From assembly GCA_009809945.1 (NCBI GenBank), contig WTPW01000716.1, positions 218,764-282,763 of the forward strand: 64,000 nt of DNA. The letters are read 5' to 3'. The stretch's first letter is position 1; each line of letters begins with the position of its first letter. The notes under the pieces were generated by a model that was given only the letters and a program-made list of their open reading frames with translations, was not told where the DNA came from and did not search any database. Below, piece after piece: positions 21,272 to 31,978 of the stretch. Made by a program: the position numbers and the translations under genes. Source of the DNA: Gigaspora margarita (lineage: Eukaryota > Glomeromycota > Glomeromycetes > Diversisporales > Gigasporaceae).

Positions 21272-23566
21272 TATATGGGGCATGGACTAGGAAAACCCAC
21301 TTCTGAAGGGGATTTGCCATTTTGAGAAAATGGCGATTAATTGTTTGTGTTACCTAAATTTTACCCCTGAATTTTTTGTTTATTTTTAGATATCCAATCA
21401 CATGATATAATGTTAATCAATATTTTGATCACGTGTTTATTCGTTAACTTACTTTGTCTTTGGCAATGTCTTTAAATGAAAATAAAGAAAATACATTTTT
21501 TCCATTACATATTACTTTAGAGCAGCTAGGTCTAGATGATTACGAAGATAATGAGTTGGTACAAGAAGTTGCACAAGATTTATGAAAATTTTTTCAATCC
21601 AAAAACTGTGAATGCCAAATAAAAAAAACTTATCAATGCTTTGAAAAAGTTGGATTTAAGCAATTTTTTGAACGATATATGCAATTTCATAGCTTAGATA
21701 AAAAAGAACTAGACTTAGTTTTAATGGGTCAGCTTATGGCATTTGAATATAATCAAACAAGTGAAAATGAAAATACTAAACAGAAATTTAATTATCAATT
21801 TAATAATAATATTAAGCTCTGTAAAAATACATATCTTAAGTTAAATAGAGTTGGAAATGATTATCTTATTCAAGTTAAAAAAATTTAGTAACTAAAGGAT
21901 TAGTTGACAAGTACATGGCAATACAAAGTGAATTCCTAAAATAAAAAATCGTACAACAATTGATCAAACAGTTTCAACTTTAATTTCTACATTTGTTAGT
22001 AATTATGCTAATGTTCACAGATATCCTTCTCCAGGTCAACATTTACAACATGATACACAATCGATAATTTATCTACCAACTAACCAAGATTATACTAAAG
22101 TATATACTAATTTTATCGAATGACTTAATATTTTTCCTGAAAAACCATTCGATAAAATTAGCTATAAAAGTTTTGTTTGTATTTGGAAAGAGTTATTACC
22201 ACATATAAAATTTATGACACCTGGTACAGATTTATGTGAAACATGTAAAATGTTAAAGGCTAAAATTAGAAGTGCAAATTATCATGAAGAAAAAGAATTA
22301 ATTCAAAAAAGTTAGATGATCATAAACAAAAAGCAGAAATAGAACGGGAATATAATCATAACAATAATTTAACAAGTACAATATTACCTAATACAGCATA
22401 CATATGTTATGATTGGGCGCAAAATGTTCCTGTGCCCTATTCTCCTCAACAAATTGGTACATCATATTTTAAATCAGCACTCCAGGCTCATATTTTTGGT
22501 ATTTGTAATACTGGGCAAAATTCAGCTCAACAATTAAATTACATAATTGCTGAAAATAAATTTCTCCAAGGAACAGGTAAAGGAGCAAATACGACAATTA
22601 GCCTTGTTTTTAATGGATTGCAATGATTTTATAATCATGAAAAACATTTAAAAGTAACTTGCGATAATTGCTCAGCACAAAATAAAAATAATCTTTCATT
22701 ATACTTTTGGTGCTGGCTTATATTAATTGGAATGTATAATACAATTGAGATAATTATGGTAACTGGACACACAAAATTTACATGTGATGGATACTTTGGA
22801 AATATTAAAACACTTTTTCAAAAAACAATTATTAACACAGTAGATGATGTTCAAAAAGTAATTAATAAGTTAACAAAAAATGGTGTTAATGAAGGGATAC
22901 GTTATAATAATAGTGAGGGATGGGCTTATTATAATTTTTCTAAATTTTTAAAATGATATTTTAAAGAACTACCCAGAATTTTAAAATATAAACATTTTTT
23001 ATTTACTTCTAACAATTCAGGAAAGGTATTATGTCAAACTGAAGCACATGGCCCCTATAGTGTATTTAATATTTTAAAAAATAAGTTCAATGTTAATGAG
23101 GTTCTTGATAAAATTTCTTTAAAATCTTTATCAAAAGAACGTCAAGAGTACCTTTATTATGAAATAAGAAAATATGTCGATATAAAATTTCAAGAAATAA
23201 CTTGTCCAAAGCTATCGTGGCTTAATTAATAACTTCTTTTTTTTATTAATTAAAGTAAACTCAGATAACAATAAATAAAACTTTTTTTATTAAAATGTTA
23301 AAAAAATTTTTTTTTTATAGTCAATTTATTGATGATCTGTTTGCACTTTGATTGGATGATTTAATGATCATCAATCTATTTTTAGAACATTAAATTTTCG
23401 AAGAAATGTTTTTTTCAATTTGAAAAATCTAGACAATTTATTAAATAAATATAGAACAAAAAATGGGCTACATATTAACAAGAACCAATACTTTAATTTG
23501 AATCAAAAATCTCAAAATTGATAAAAAAGTGTCAGAGATGGGTTTTTCTTGTTCATGCCCCATATA
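21272..23566 (+). mobile_element. TIR DNA transposon, 2.3 kb, with a CDNC/QNKN-type transposase
   Basis: The left end TATATGGGGCATGGACTAGG is mirrored at the right (minus strand: TATATGGGGCATGAACAAG), and both continue into AAAACCCA and TCTGA. Pairing runs about 40 bp. Flanking TA is compatible with a TA duplication, but the palindromic edge makes this ambiguous. It carries one long, damaged transposase frame on the plus strand. Confidence 0.8.
21466..23229 (+). pseudogene. Transposase of the 2.3-kb element, broken by stops and two frameshifts
   Basis: The frame starts MSLNENKENTFFPLH and ends KLSWLN with TAA at 23229. It stays in frame 0 except for a +1 segment between A-runs near 21880 and 22305. 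Landmarks: VHGN (21914), IWKELLPHIKFMTPGTDLC (about 22180), YDWAQNVPVPYS (about 22410), CDNCSAQNKNN (about 22665), GHTKFTCDGYFGNIK (about 22765). The three conserved Asp (YDW, CDNC, CDGYFG) would suit a DDD/E catalytic set; this is inference. Similar CDNC..QNKN / GHT..DG.FG proteins occur in repetitive elements of animals and fungi (I recall a DUF7869-type domain). Internal stops in the coding frames are mainly TGA (21583, 21929, 22121, 22624, 22954). Confidence 0.75.
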
Positions 23567-23799
23567 GCAATAGTTTTTTTTCATACTTTTTATATAAAAC
23601 TTTTTATAGTACAAATAAAAAATATTTTATCTGTCGTCGCAAAATTTTATAAATTAAATTAACTCTCAAAATCACTTTAAATTAACAACAAATCACAAAA
23701 TTTACTTTATATTGCCATAAAATTGCACAAAATCATTTCAAATTGATCACTAAAAATCACAAAATTTACGTTATCCTGCCACAAAAAATCATTGTCTAT

Positions 23800-24812
23800 G
23801 CTATCCCCATATGATTATTGACCAATAAATGAGCACGTATAATATATAGGTGGATTTGACGCATTTTTATTAGTGTGATATTTTTGAATTGCACATCAAT
23901 TTTGTGATTATCTTGAATTTAAACCAATTAAGTTCCTATTTTGGTTATTTTGATTTTCTATTTTGGAAAGTAGACCACGGTTGCACCTTGATCTAAAAAG
24001 GAAATAAACATAAAAATGGGCTGATAATTCTGGCCATAGTTGGCCATGGCCAAATTCATTAGGTTTTTTTTTTATAATACTATTAATGACATGATTTTGT
24101 CACATTCAAATGATCATCATATGCATCAAATCTGCCCATATGGAAATGTGTGCCAAGTTATGCATGTTGCCAATCATACATTGAAATGTGCAAAATTCTT
24201 AAAATTCAAGGTTAGCATTTGTATTAAGGTTAAAATATTAGCAAAATATATAGTAAAATCATTCAAGGAAAACTTTTAATTAAAGCATAGGAGGTGATTT
24301 TTTATACAAATTTTTGATCTTTTGTCATTTGTTTTAAATTTTTCTGTTTATATAACGTTACCCCTGATCTTGAAATCTGATTGGTAGTTTGGCACTAACC
24401 TGGCACACATTTCATACATACAATAAATAATTATAATTTGTTGTAATGTAACACAATTAGAAAATTCACAAAATGTCTCTTTTGTCAAAAAAAGCTTATT
24501 TCTCAAAAGTTTGCATATGAACTCACTTTTTTGAACAAACAAAAAGTTTTTCTTGAGTGGTTTTACTATATAATAACCTAAATTTAGATACTAATTGAGC
24601 ACTTACCCTAACCCTAACCAAACATAAATGAACTTGAAAGAATTTTGGTATGATCACGTGAGGAGAAATTTTTATGACGATACTGGATAAGATGTGAGTG
24701 GTGAAATTCTGAAAACTTCTGATGCAGAACGTCTGAAATATTCTGAAGATTTGATAATTCGCATCTCATTAAATAACCTATCATATTGTACAATTCTAGA
24801 CACGTACGATAA
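23800..24812. other. Gene-free stretch with a telomere-like motif
   Basis: AT-rich sequence without a convincing frame. A short TACCCTAACCCTAACC lies at 24604-24619. The small frame at 24040-24279 has no recognisable domain. Confidence 0.45.
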
Positions 24813-25080
24813 GGCCACGCAAAGTTAATTTTTCGTTTTGTATAACTCGCTGATCCAATTTTTTCAAAAAATTTTTTTTTAAATTCCTATTGTACTAATA
24901 ATTCCATTTTTGCTATTTAATTTTTTCTCTGGTATCATCTGAAGATGACCTTAATTTTCTGGAATTACCTGATAGGTACAATCAAAAAAAAAATTTTCTG
25001 ATTCTATGTTATGCAAACCGAAGAACTAACTTTGCATAACCTTAAATGTGAACATTATTCTTGCTTGGATCTTTTATTAA
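24813..25080 (+). repeat. Harbinger-like MITE (GGCCACGCAAAGTT family), partial
   Basis: It begins TAAGGCCACGCAAAGTTAAT and shares the internal CTTTGCATAACCTTAAATGTG and AACATTATTCT with the copies at 28877 and 33647. The right terminal GGCC end is not visible, so it is truncated. Confidence 0.65.
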
Positions 25081-25713
25081 ATATGCATAATGAAGGTACA
25101 TATGGAAGTAGTGCTCTACCTCTTTATTTTCTCTTCTATTGTGATATACTTGTACTTTATCAATTTTCTACATGTTTATGTGTTATTTACCAATTTGTCA
25201 AATTTTTACAAGTTTACGTATCATCTACATCACTGGTATTGCTCACATGATGAAGTATAAAAATGAGGATTAAAAAAGTACGAGCCTACGCTATAGTGAG
25301 CCGCATTCTACTTTCTTCTTTTCTTTTTTTTTTTTCTAATACATGACAACTGGCAGAATGCTAGATGCACCAACTTGAAGGGAGGGGGTGGTAGGACCGT
25401 CACGAAGAAGCCAGATAGTAATTGGACAGCGAAGAGAACAAGAAGACAAGCGAAGTAAAAAAGCACTAAATTTCCACTTTACGCTCACATGTATCTTTTA
25501 TAATTCCATTATATGCACCTACCTGCATCACTATGATGTCAGTCATATGAATATTCTTTTTCACATGCATTTCTATAATTTCAATTATATACAATCGGAT
25601 ACATATTGATTGTCTTCCATATAAGGCTTAACTTACATCAGCCACAAAGGGTGATCCTCACGATAATAACCCTAGTGTGACTTCGTTGACGCATAGGGCT
25701 ATAAATGAATTAA
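25081..25713. other. Gene-free stretch with a GC-richer patch
   Basis: A GC-richer patch (25370-25460) contains GGGAGGGGGTGGTAGGACC and has no recognised function. The rest is AT-rich. The short frames at 25011 and 25388 show no domain. Confidence 0.4.
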
Positions 25714-25830
25714 GGCTACACAAAGTTATTTTTTTTTAAAAAAAAATAAAAAAATAAAAAAAATCTGACTCGCCAACCAGAATTTTGAAACCCCAGGTTA
25801 TGCAAACTGAAAAATTAACTTTGCGTAGCC
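25714..25830. repeat. Harbinger-like MITE, 117-bp internally deleted copy
   Basis: GGCTACACAAAGTT and AACTTTGCGTAGCC are the inverted ends, flanked by TAA and TTA. The middle has shrunk to an A/T tract. It interrupts the old repeat that also appears at 45480-45600. Confidence 0.7.
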
Positions 25831-27504
25831 TTAGCAAATAATCAAAAAAGTTATATTCAACCAAATATTTAATAATTGATTTTTAGAATTTTTGGTCAGA
25901 ATTTTTGCTGTCCAGATTATCTGATAATCAACTAATTTTCTCAGTGACTCGTAGTTAGGCCTAGTGTTCTGACTCGTCACAAAAATCCCAACTCGGGTCA
26001 CCCACGGGTGGGTCGTCTGGGTTACCCGGGTGAACGCTAGGTAGTAGAAAAATTCTGTTGTGGGTCACCCGCGGGTGGGTCATCTGGGTAACCCAGTGAA
26101 CACTAGTTAATAGAAAAATTCTGCTATGGGTCACCCGCGAGTGAGTTACCTGGGTGACCCAGGTGAACACTAGGTATAGTGTTCTGACCCATCACAAAAA
26201 TCCTAACTCAGATGACCTGGGTGAATACTAGGTAATAGAAAAATGCTTCTACGGATCAACTGGGTGACCCGGATAAACACTAGAACATTGATAGATAAAA
26301 TTGGTAAGCCTAATAATAATATTTCAACAAATTAAAGCAAATCATTATTAATTAATTAAAGCATTTCTAATTTAACATTAGATCTGCTTAGTATGTATGA
26401 CTATCATATAAGTAGCAAGACATAACAGGTATAGACGGCTCTACCCATTATATACATAATGTTAATGCACATCAAATGATCAATTTGAATACGCCATCCA
26501 ATAAGATTCAAGATTTTGTAAACAAAAGTTTGCCTGTTAATTATACACTTTGTACTTCGTACTATGTTCCTGGTACCCATACAGTTCACCCATGTGGGTA
26601 ACTTGCAGGTTGAACTACGGGCGACCTGCGGGTTGACCACAGATGACCTGTGGGTCACCCGCGGGCAGTGATAGTAAATGATCTGGTCATTTGCAAATTT
26701 TTCAAATGACCTCAAATGACCCTAAAATGACCAGTCATTATCGGTCATCTGGATTTTGGTCATTTGCAAATGACTTGTGACCAAATGACCATGGTCATTT
26801 GCAAATGACTGGGGTTATTTGAAGGTCATTTGGTCATTCGGTCATTGTGCATATAGTGTTCGCCAATTTTCTATATCCATAAACTTTAAATCACATAACT
26901 GATAATGATAATGCATGTTGTGAGGGTGCTAGAGATGAACCTTCCATCTAAATATAGCAACTACACACTGCTAACACTAACTAAACCAACTTAACCAAAC
27001 GCTCAAGACTTCTAAACCTCGAGGTGGTAGGCAGAAAAAGGTGTGGTTGATTAGGTCTGAGTCTCGAGGTTCAGAAGATCCTGGAATCAGGTTAAGCTAA
27101 GTACCTAGTTTCTTCTTATGGTTCTTGTATTTGGTTGTTTGAGCAATACTAATTTACTCAAGTCTTTCTCTTATATTGGTTATGGGATTCAAAGGTCTTA
27201 ATTCAAGTCGGGGTTTCACTCATGGGGTCACAGGTAATTTTGATGATCAGGTCCTTAATCGAATTCTGACGGCAGCTAGTGGTAGTCAGAAACTGAAAAT
27301 TAGGAATCATGGGGTTTAATAATGGGTGATCACAGGATTTGGACTTTAATATGATTTCACTTATTAGGGGGTAAATTCAGTTTATAACAATAACAGTTTA
27401 TTCAATTATTTATCAGAATAATCACTAGAGCCAACACTTATACTCTAATTTCGAAGGTTATCACTCTACAATGTTGAACTCAAACTTTTGAACTCAACTG
27501 AGCC

Positions 27505-27760
27505 TATAGATGCCTGATAAAATTATTTTTGAATTGACGAATAGTTTCGTCAATTTGCGATTATACCAAAAATTTTATATAAACACCAAGAAATTTTTCT
27601 ATAAACTTTGACAGCATACTCCTTAGAATAATATTCTAATTTAAAATTAATTTCGTCACTAATAATTATAGATTAAACTAATTTCGTCAAGAGTTTTGTC
27701 ATTTTGTCAGTTTTAATTTCGTCTATATACTAATAAAATCAATTTCATCAATCATCACTA
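27505..27760. mobile_element. hAT-type MITE with TTTCGTCA words, third nested level
   Basis: A perfect 8-bp duplication ACTGAGCC (27497-27504 and 27761-27768) flanks a 256-bp element. Its ends (TATAGATGCCTGATAAAATT; on the minus strand from the right, TAGTGATGATTGATGAAATT) are imperfect TIRs. TTTCGTCA and TGACGAA words recur inside. Confidence 0.8.
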
Positions 27761-27829
27761 ACTGAGCCATCTTTATTACAGAAGGAAAACTCCTTCTTTA
27801 TATAATTTTGTTTTATATATGTGTATAAC

Positions 27830-27950
27830 GGAATTCTAGGAATTCTAGCTATTCTAGTTATTCTAGTTAGAATCCTTCGAATCCTAGAAATTTCTCGATT
27901 ACCAGGAATTTCAGGAATTCTAGGAAGTACCACCAATTTCTACAGTAAAA
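27830..27950. repeat. GGAATTCTAG word array
   Basis: GGAATTCTAG, ATTCTAGTTATTCTAG and GAATCCTAGAAATT recur over about 120 bp. The antisense reading gives an IPRI/RITRI-like peptide that is only a translation of the repeat. The ends of the element were not found. Confidence 0.6.
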
Positions 27951-28566
27951 TCCGGGCTATGTTACTAAATATACATTTTGACTAAAAATAGATGTCTAAA
28001 AATGACAATCGTGATATAATAATAATAGAAAAAGAAAATCAGCATGACTTTACACCTTCACAATGTACCATGAAAGTATTGCACAAATGGAAATCAAATT
28101 GTTGGATTATCATTAAAGCTTTATTAATACGTAATATAAAATATAAAGTATGACTATATAAAGCATAAAGAACTCAACTTGCGTGTTAACTTTGTATAGC
28201 AAAAGAATCAAATGAACATTAGCAAATCTAGCTAATAATATAAAAAAAAAAAAAGGAAAAATAAATAAATAAATAAGCAAAAATAATATAAAACAAAAAA
28301 AATCAAACAAATAAAAATAAAAAAATAAATTAAAATAAAATAAAAAAAAAAACCAATAAAAATAAATAAGATAAAAAAAAAAATAAAAATAGGTAGGGGC
28401 ATATCTTGCCTATCTCTAGTCTAGCTCGTGCTAATGTTTCCAAATTATAGTAAAGCTCTATAAGCACTTAAAGAACAATAAGTCATTTATGTACACTTAG
28501 AGAATGTGCGCACTTAAGGAGGTTTTACTGCATTGTTGAGTTTAAATTTGGTAATTTATTAAGTTG

Positions 28567-28675
28567 TACTGTATTTTCGGCAGGGCGCTATTTTGAATTT
28601 TGGCCTGAGTTAAACTTAATTCAGGCCAAATTTCGAAATTAAACCCCTGTGCATTATTTTTATTTCCACCAATAA
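28567..28675. repeat. Small MITE with TACTGTATTT / CAGGGG ends
   Basis: GGCCTGAGTTAAACTTAATT and CAGGCCAAATTTCG form a hairpin between GCAGGGCGC and CCCCTGTGC. It is a diverged relative of the complete element at 59863-59977. Confidence 0.6.
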
Positions 28676-28876
28676 AATTCAAATGACCCAATAGGTCATT
28701 TGGATCTCGAAATGACCAAATGACCGGTCATTTGTCATTTGAGTCATTTGGGTCATTTCAGGTCATTTACCATCACTGCCCGCGGGTTGGCCACCTGGGT
28801 GGCCATAATTCAACCCAGGTCACCCGCCCACCCGCGGGGACCTGAGTGAGACTTACCCGGGTCAGAACACTAGTTA

Positions 28877-29257
28877 GGCCACACAAAGTTGATTTTAGTT
28901 TTGCATTACCTGCCATCCCATTTTTTCAATTTTTTCAACTTTTTTTTTTTTTTTTAGTTCCCAATTGTGCCAATTGGTCGAATTTTTGACAACTATTTTT
29001 TCCTGCTATTTTCATCCAGTATCACCTGATAGAGACCTTAATTTCCCGTAATTGTCCGATAGGACTAACAGGAAAAATATGACTGCCGGTCCAATTTTTT
29101 GATTCCCTGTTGTTCAAAATGAATAAATGAACTAGTATGGACCTCAAATGTGGACATTATTCTATTTGCAGTATATTTAAAAAAAAAAAAAAAATCCACC
29201 CATCCGTCCCGAATTTTGAAATCCATGTAATGTAAAAAAAATCAACTTTGCATGGCC
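28877..29257 (+). repeat. Harbinger-like MITE (GGCCACACAAAGTT family), 381 bp
   Basis: Ends GGCCACACAAAGTTGATTTT and ATCAACTTTGCATGGCC are flanked by TTA on both sides; the left TTA is duplicated because the hAT-type element at 25962 landed next to it. A TTA duplication with GGCC-type ends fits PIF/Harbinger (Tourist-like) MITEs. The interior is closely similar to 33647-33999. Confidence 0.8.
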
Positions 29258-29747
29258 TTATGTTGATCTACCAACAATTACGGTTATGTTCAAAAGGTGA
29301 TCAATGAGCTAAAATTAATATAGCAATATAAGGTTTTCTCTTTGCAACACTTATTTTAAAAGGAGTAATGAGCTTTGTAACAAACATTTATAGTTAGCCT
29401 ATACTGATTCAAACTAACCCACTATATATTGCAATTACTGGTATTGCAACCAAATTTTGTAATCGAATTTTTCATAAAAACTCATGATAAAAATCACAAT
29501 AATTTTAATAAAAACTAGCTCAACCATACTGAAATAGAGTGTGAATTCTGTGGCAGAATTTTATAATAACATAATTTTAATGCAAACTAACTCAATCTTA
29601 ACCATGTATTGTAGTTAATAAAATAGTATGTTCAGTAACACAATTTTTTTGTGACGATTCAATGCAAACTAACTCAGCATATTTATGAATATTACATGAT
29701 GCGAATTTACAGATTTTAACTAAGATTCTAAAGTTTTATACAAAGCT

Positions 29748-29772
29748 CCCGTGGCAGAGCCACGGGTCAGGT
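29748..29772 (+). repeat. GC hairpin, possible Helitron 3' end (copy 1)
   Basis: CCCGTGGC-AGA-GCCACGGG forms an 8-bp stem followed by TCAGGTG. The matching copy at 44781-44810 has a CTAG just after the hairpin, as Helitron 3' ends do. Here the CTAG is lost or changed. Confidence 0.4.
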
Positions 29773-30021
29773 GTCAAATTATATAAGATAAGCAACGATG
29801 AAGTTTACAATTAGCAAATTTGCAAAAATTTATATATATAGGCAAAATCTGATTAAGAATCAATATGTAGTATTTTTATTTAGATATATTATCAATAATA
29901 AAGATAAAAATTAAAAAAANTTTTTTATCATGCGGTATCATGCGCATTTTATATATCATGCGCATTAATGCGCATTCATGCGCATTTTATTATAAAATGC
30001 GCATTTTTCCCATCTCTAGTT

Positions 30022-30345
30022 GGAACTAGAACTATGATTTTTGGAAGCTAAACAAAGCTGTCCAAGCCGATAACAGTTTTATTAACTATATTAAATTTGT
30101 GCATGGATTAAATTTAAATTCCTTGAACTATTGATTATTTAATAGCACAGTAACTGGCCAAATAATCAATACATATCCTTTATAAAAACCGTTTATTTTA
30201 CGTATATCTATATATAACTACAAATTCATCTGATTATACAACTTATGAAGAGTGTAGAGAGAAATTTATCGAAATATAACTATCACAGGTTTTATCTTTA
30301 ATAAATTGCTGTAAATATATAAATATATTAATTTATTTAGTTAAT
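30022..30345. other. AT-rich flank downstream of the first secreted-protein gene
   Basis: No frame or repeat is recognised. It should contain the 3' untranslated region and polyadenylation site of the gene on the minus strand. Confidence 0.4.
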
Positions 30346-30846
30346 TTAGTTACAGCCACTGCCATCACTACAACGAACATTTCCACCTTCAAGACCAACA
30401 CAACTTGGTGAATATATATCTCCTGAGCATGGATTAACAGTTACGAAAACACATTGAGTATTAGATGCTTGAAAGTACCATTGAAAGCAAGTCTGATTGG
30501 TAATACATGAATTACAACAATCTTGTGCATTTGAAATGGTATATGCTTGATAATCATAACCAAGAGGTATGTGCACTAAGTCATTCCACCCTGGACTACC
30601 ACGTGATTGACATGCTTGAGTTGGTTTAGAATGTTTAGTATTTGCATGTTTAACAGAAAATTTATTGGCATGTTTATTAATATGAGTTGATTTAGAGTAT
30701 TTAGTATTTTCATATTTAAAAGAAAATTTATTAGCATGTTTATTAATATGAGTAGGTCTATTGATATGAGCATTAGCAATAATGGTTAATGCAAGCAAAC
30801 TTGAAAAAAGTGTAATTAGAAAAAGATTAAAAGCTTTGTAATTCAT
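30346..30846 (-). CDS. Small secreted cysteine-rich protein, PAN/Apple-like
   Basis: 166 residues, no intron needed. Residues 1-26 form a signal peptide (FNLFLITLFSSLLALTIIA, then ANA). Residues 32-75 are two tandem 22-residue units, each beginning THINKHANKFS and rich in Lys and His. The C-terminal half has ten Cys (79, 110, 111, 114, 120, 132, 140, 149, 159, 165) with the pattern DCCxSCxxxxxC...QC, as in PAN/Apple-like modules that bind carbohydrate or protein. Secretion is expected; an effector or cell-wall role is inference. A TATA-like TTTATAGTATAA lies about 20-30 nt before the ATG. The divergent neighbour at 32021-32452 has a related Cys spacing. Confidence 0.8.
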   Translation of the reverse strand: MNYKAFNLFLITLFSSLLALTIIANAHINRPTHINKHANKFSFKYENTKYSKSTHINKHANKFSVKHANTKHSKPTQACQSRGSPGWNDLVHIPLGYDYQAYTISNAQDCCNSCITNQTCFQWYFQASNTQCVFVTVNPCSGDIYSPSCVGLEGGNVRCSDGSGCN

Positions 30847-31615
30847 ATTGCTTGAATTATACTATAAAACTACAATTTCGAATTTATTAATTTATATTTA
30901 GATATTCAAAAGTGTAAGCAGAAATTTTTTAGCATCTTATATAAAGAAAATTTAGTTAATTTTTAGTGGCTAAAATCTATCATTTACGTACGTACGTTCG
31001 TAAAAATTCACGAGCATGCTATGTACATAATATAAAATTCATAATTAAAGAACCAATACTATATGAAAGTATAAATTTGCATAAATTATTTGCATAAATT
31101 ATAGTTGCAAAACATCTGCCTCTATTTTCATTATAGTGAGTTATATCAGTAGATCTAACATAAAACCGGTATCTATATTGGCAGCAGCATTAAAGTAGCT
31201 CACCGAATACGTATATGCATAACCGTAACATATTGGTATATCTAACTTATTATCGATATATATAATAAAGAAAATTCTCATTATATCATTATATATCTTA
31301 GGCATGCACAATAAATTCTGTTGTGCATATATGTACCTGTGTGCTATTTTGAGTAGAGTACATTTCGGAGATAAATACCCAATATATACCAAAGTATGTA
31401 TCAGAATTTAATTAATCTTTAATTAATCTGTGTTATGAAAAAAAAAAAGTAATACTCAGTGATAAAACAAATAATGAATAAAGTTGACTCAAGTAAATAA
31501 ATAAATAAAAAAAGGAGTGATACCTAATTTACAAATTTTCAACGATTAACGATTTACATTTTATAATACCGCATTTTACAACTTTTCAATAATATGATTC
31601 TAGTGCCGTTCTTGA

Positions 31616-31800
31616 TTATAGCTGTCTTCGAAATGATAATTCCATATACCTATATGGGGAATCAGAGAATTTATTAGTAAAAATTAAAGATACTAATCCT
31701 GGAGATCCGGGAATATGTGAATTTACATCTTCTTGACAACAGCTGTAAAAGTCGGACGAACATGCATGACTGCCGAGTAATTTTATTTTAAGGGGGACTA
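31616..31800 (-). pseudogene. Possible exon or remnant of a third cysteine-containing protein
   Basis: The minus strand is open for about 60 codons to a TAA at 31616-31618. It contains SHACSSDFYSCCQEDV and a non-repetitive tail ending ELSFRRQL. The Cys spacing (C...CC) recalls the two neighbouring secreted proteins. There is no good start codon, so it would be a 3' exon or a fragment. The call is weak. Confidence 0.3.
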
Positions 31801-31958
31801 TCTGTACTACTACAATTTTTTTTTAATTGGTTATTATTATTATATTATACCCATAATTTATCCATTGAATTCTTATTAGTTGTAGCATTTTATGCTCGTC
31901 TTTTATTACATTCATGTATTTCATTAATTTAATGTAACAAGAATTTTTAAAATTTTGT

Positions 31959-31965
31959 TATAAAA
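31959..31965 (+). promoter_or_regulatory. TATA box of the 32021 gene
   Basis: TATAAAA lies about 60 nt upstream of the preferred ATG. It would place the transcription start between the two candidate ATGs, which argues for the downstream one. Confidence 0.5.
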
Positions 31966-31978
31966 TGAGGCGTATTTT

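Larger units (their letters stand above)
20862..23799. mobile_element. TCACAAAAT-word element split by the 21272-23566 transposon
   Basis: Blocks of TCACAAAA words occur at 20880-20940 and 23680-23795. The outer ends pair imperfectly (GACGATGATATGTTGTG with CACAAAAAATCATTGTC). Without the nested transposon the element would be about 640 bp. No 8-bp duplication could be identified, so the call rests on word blocks and weak TIRs. Confidence 0.45.
26666..28778. mobile_element. hAT-type element with CAAATGACC words nested in the previous one
   Basis: A perfect 8-bp duplication CCCGCGGG (26658-26665 and 28779-28786) flanks ends CAGTGATAGTAAATGA and TCATTTACCATCACTG. GGTCATTT and AAATGACC words fill 26690-26850 and 28680-28770. 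The 2.1-kb body has no transposase, but it contains a further hAT-type element (27505-27760), a GGAATTCTAG array and a small MITE (28567-28675). Confidence 0.9.
25962..28872. mobile_element. hAT-type element with GGGTCACCCG words, interrupted
   Basis: A perfect 8-bp duplication GTTAGGCC (25954-25961 and 28873-28880) flanks ends TAGTGTTCTGACTCG and CGGGTCAGAACACTA. The left 330 bp contains tandem units of about 70-85 bp (ACTAGGTAATAGAAAAATTC, GGGTCACCCGCGGGTGGGTC, GGGTGA). It inserted two to three bases into the GGCC end of the Harbinger-like MITE. A second hAT-type element interrupts it. No transposase is encoded. Confidence 0.9.
25835..30021 (-). repeat. Old ATGCGCAT-word repeat, copy 1, heavily interrupted
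   Basis: Segments 25835-25953, 29262-29330 and 29700-30021 match, in reverse orientation, the single block 45600-44621. The two nearer segments are split by the insertions between 25954 and 29257. The right end (CCCATCTCTA at about 30021) mirrors TAGAGATGG at 44621. ATGCGCAT words fill 29935-30010. The end sequence looks hAT-like, but no duplication was confirmed. Confidence 0.65.

Noticed and set aside
21466..23229. Nuclear reassignment of TGA to Trp
   Set aside because: The LRR and kinase genes use TGG for Trp and have no internal TGA. The broken transposase also uses TGG at several Trp positions and has frameshifts. Decay explains it better.
27748..27936. 62-codon minus frame rich in IPRI/RITRI
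   Set aside because: It is a translation of the GGAATTCTAG word array.
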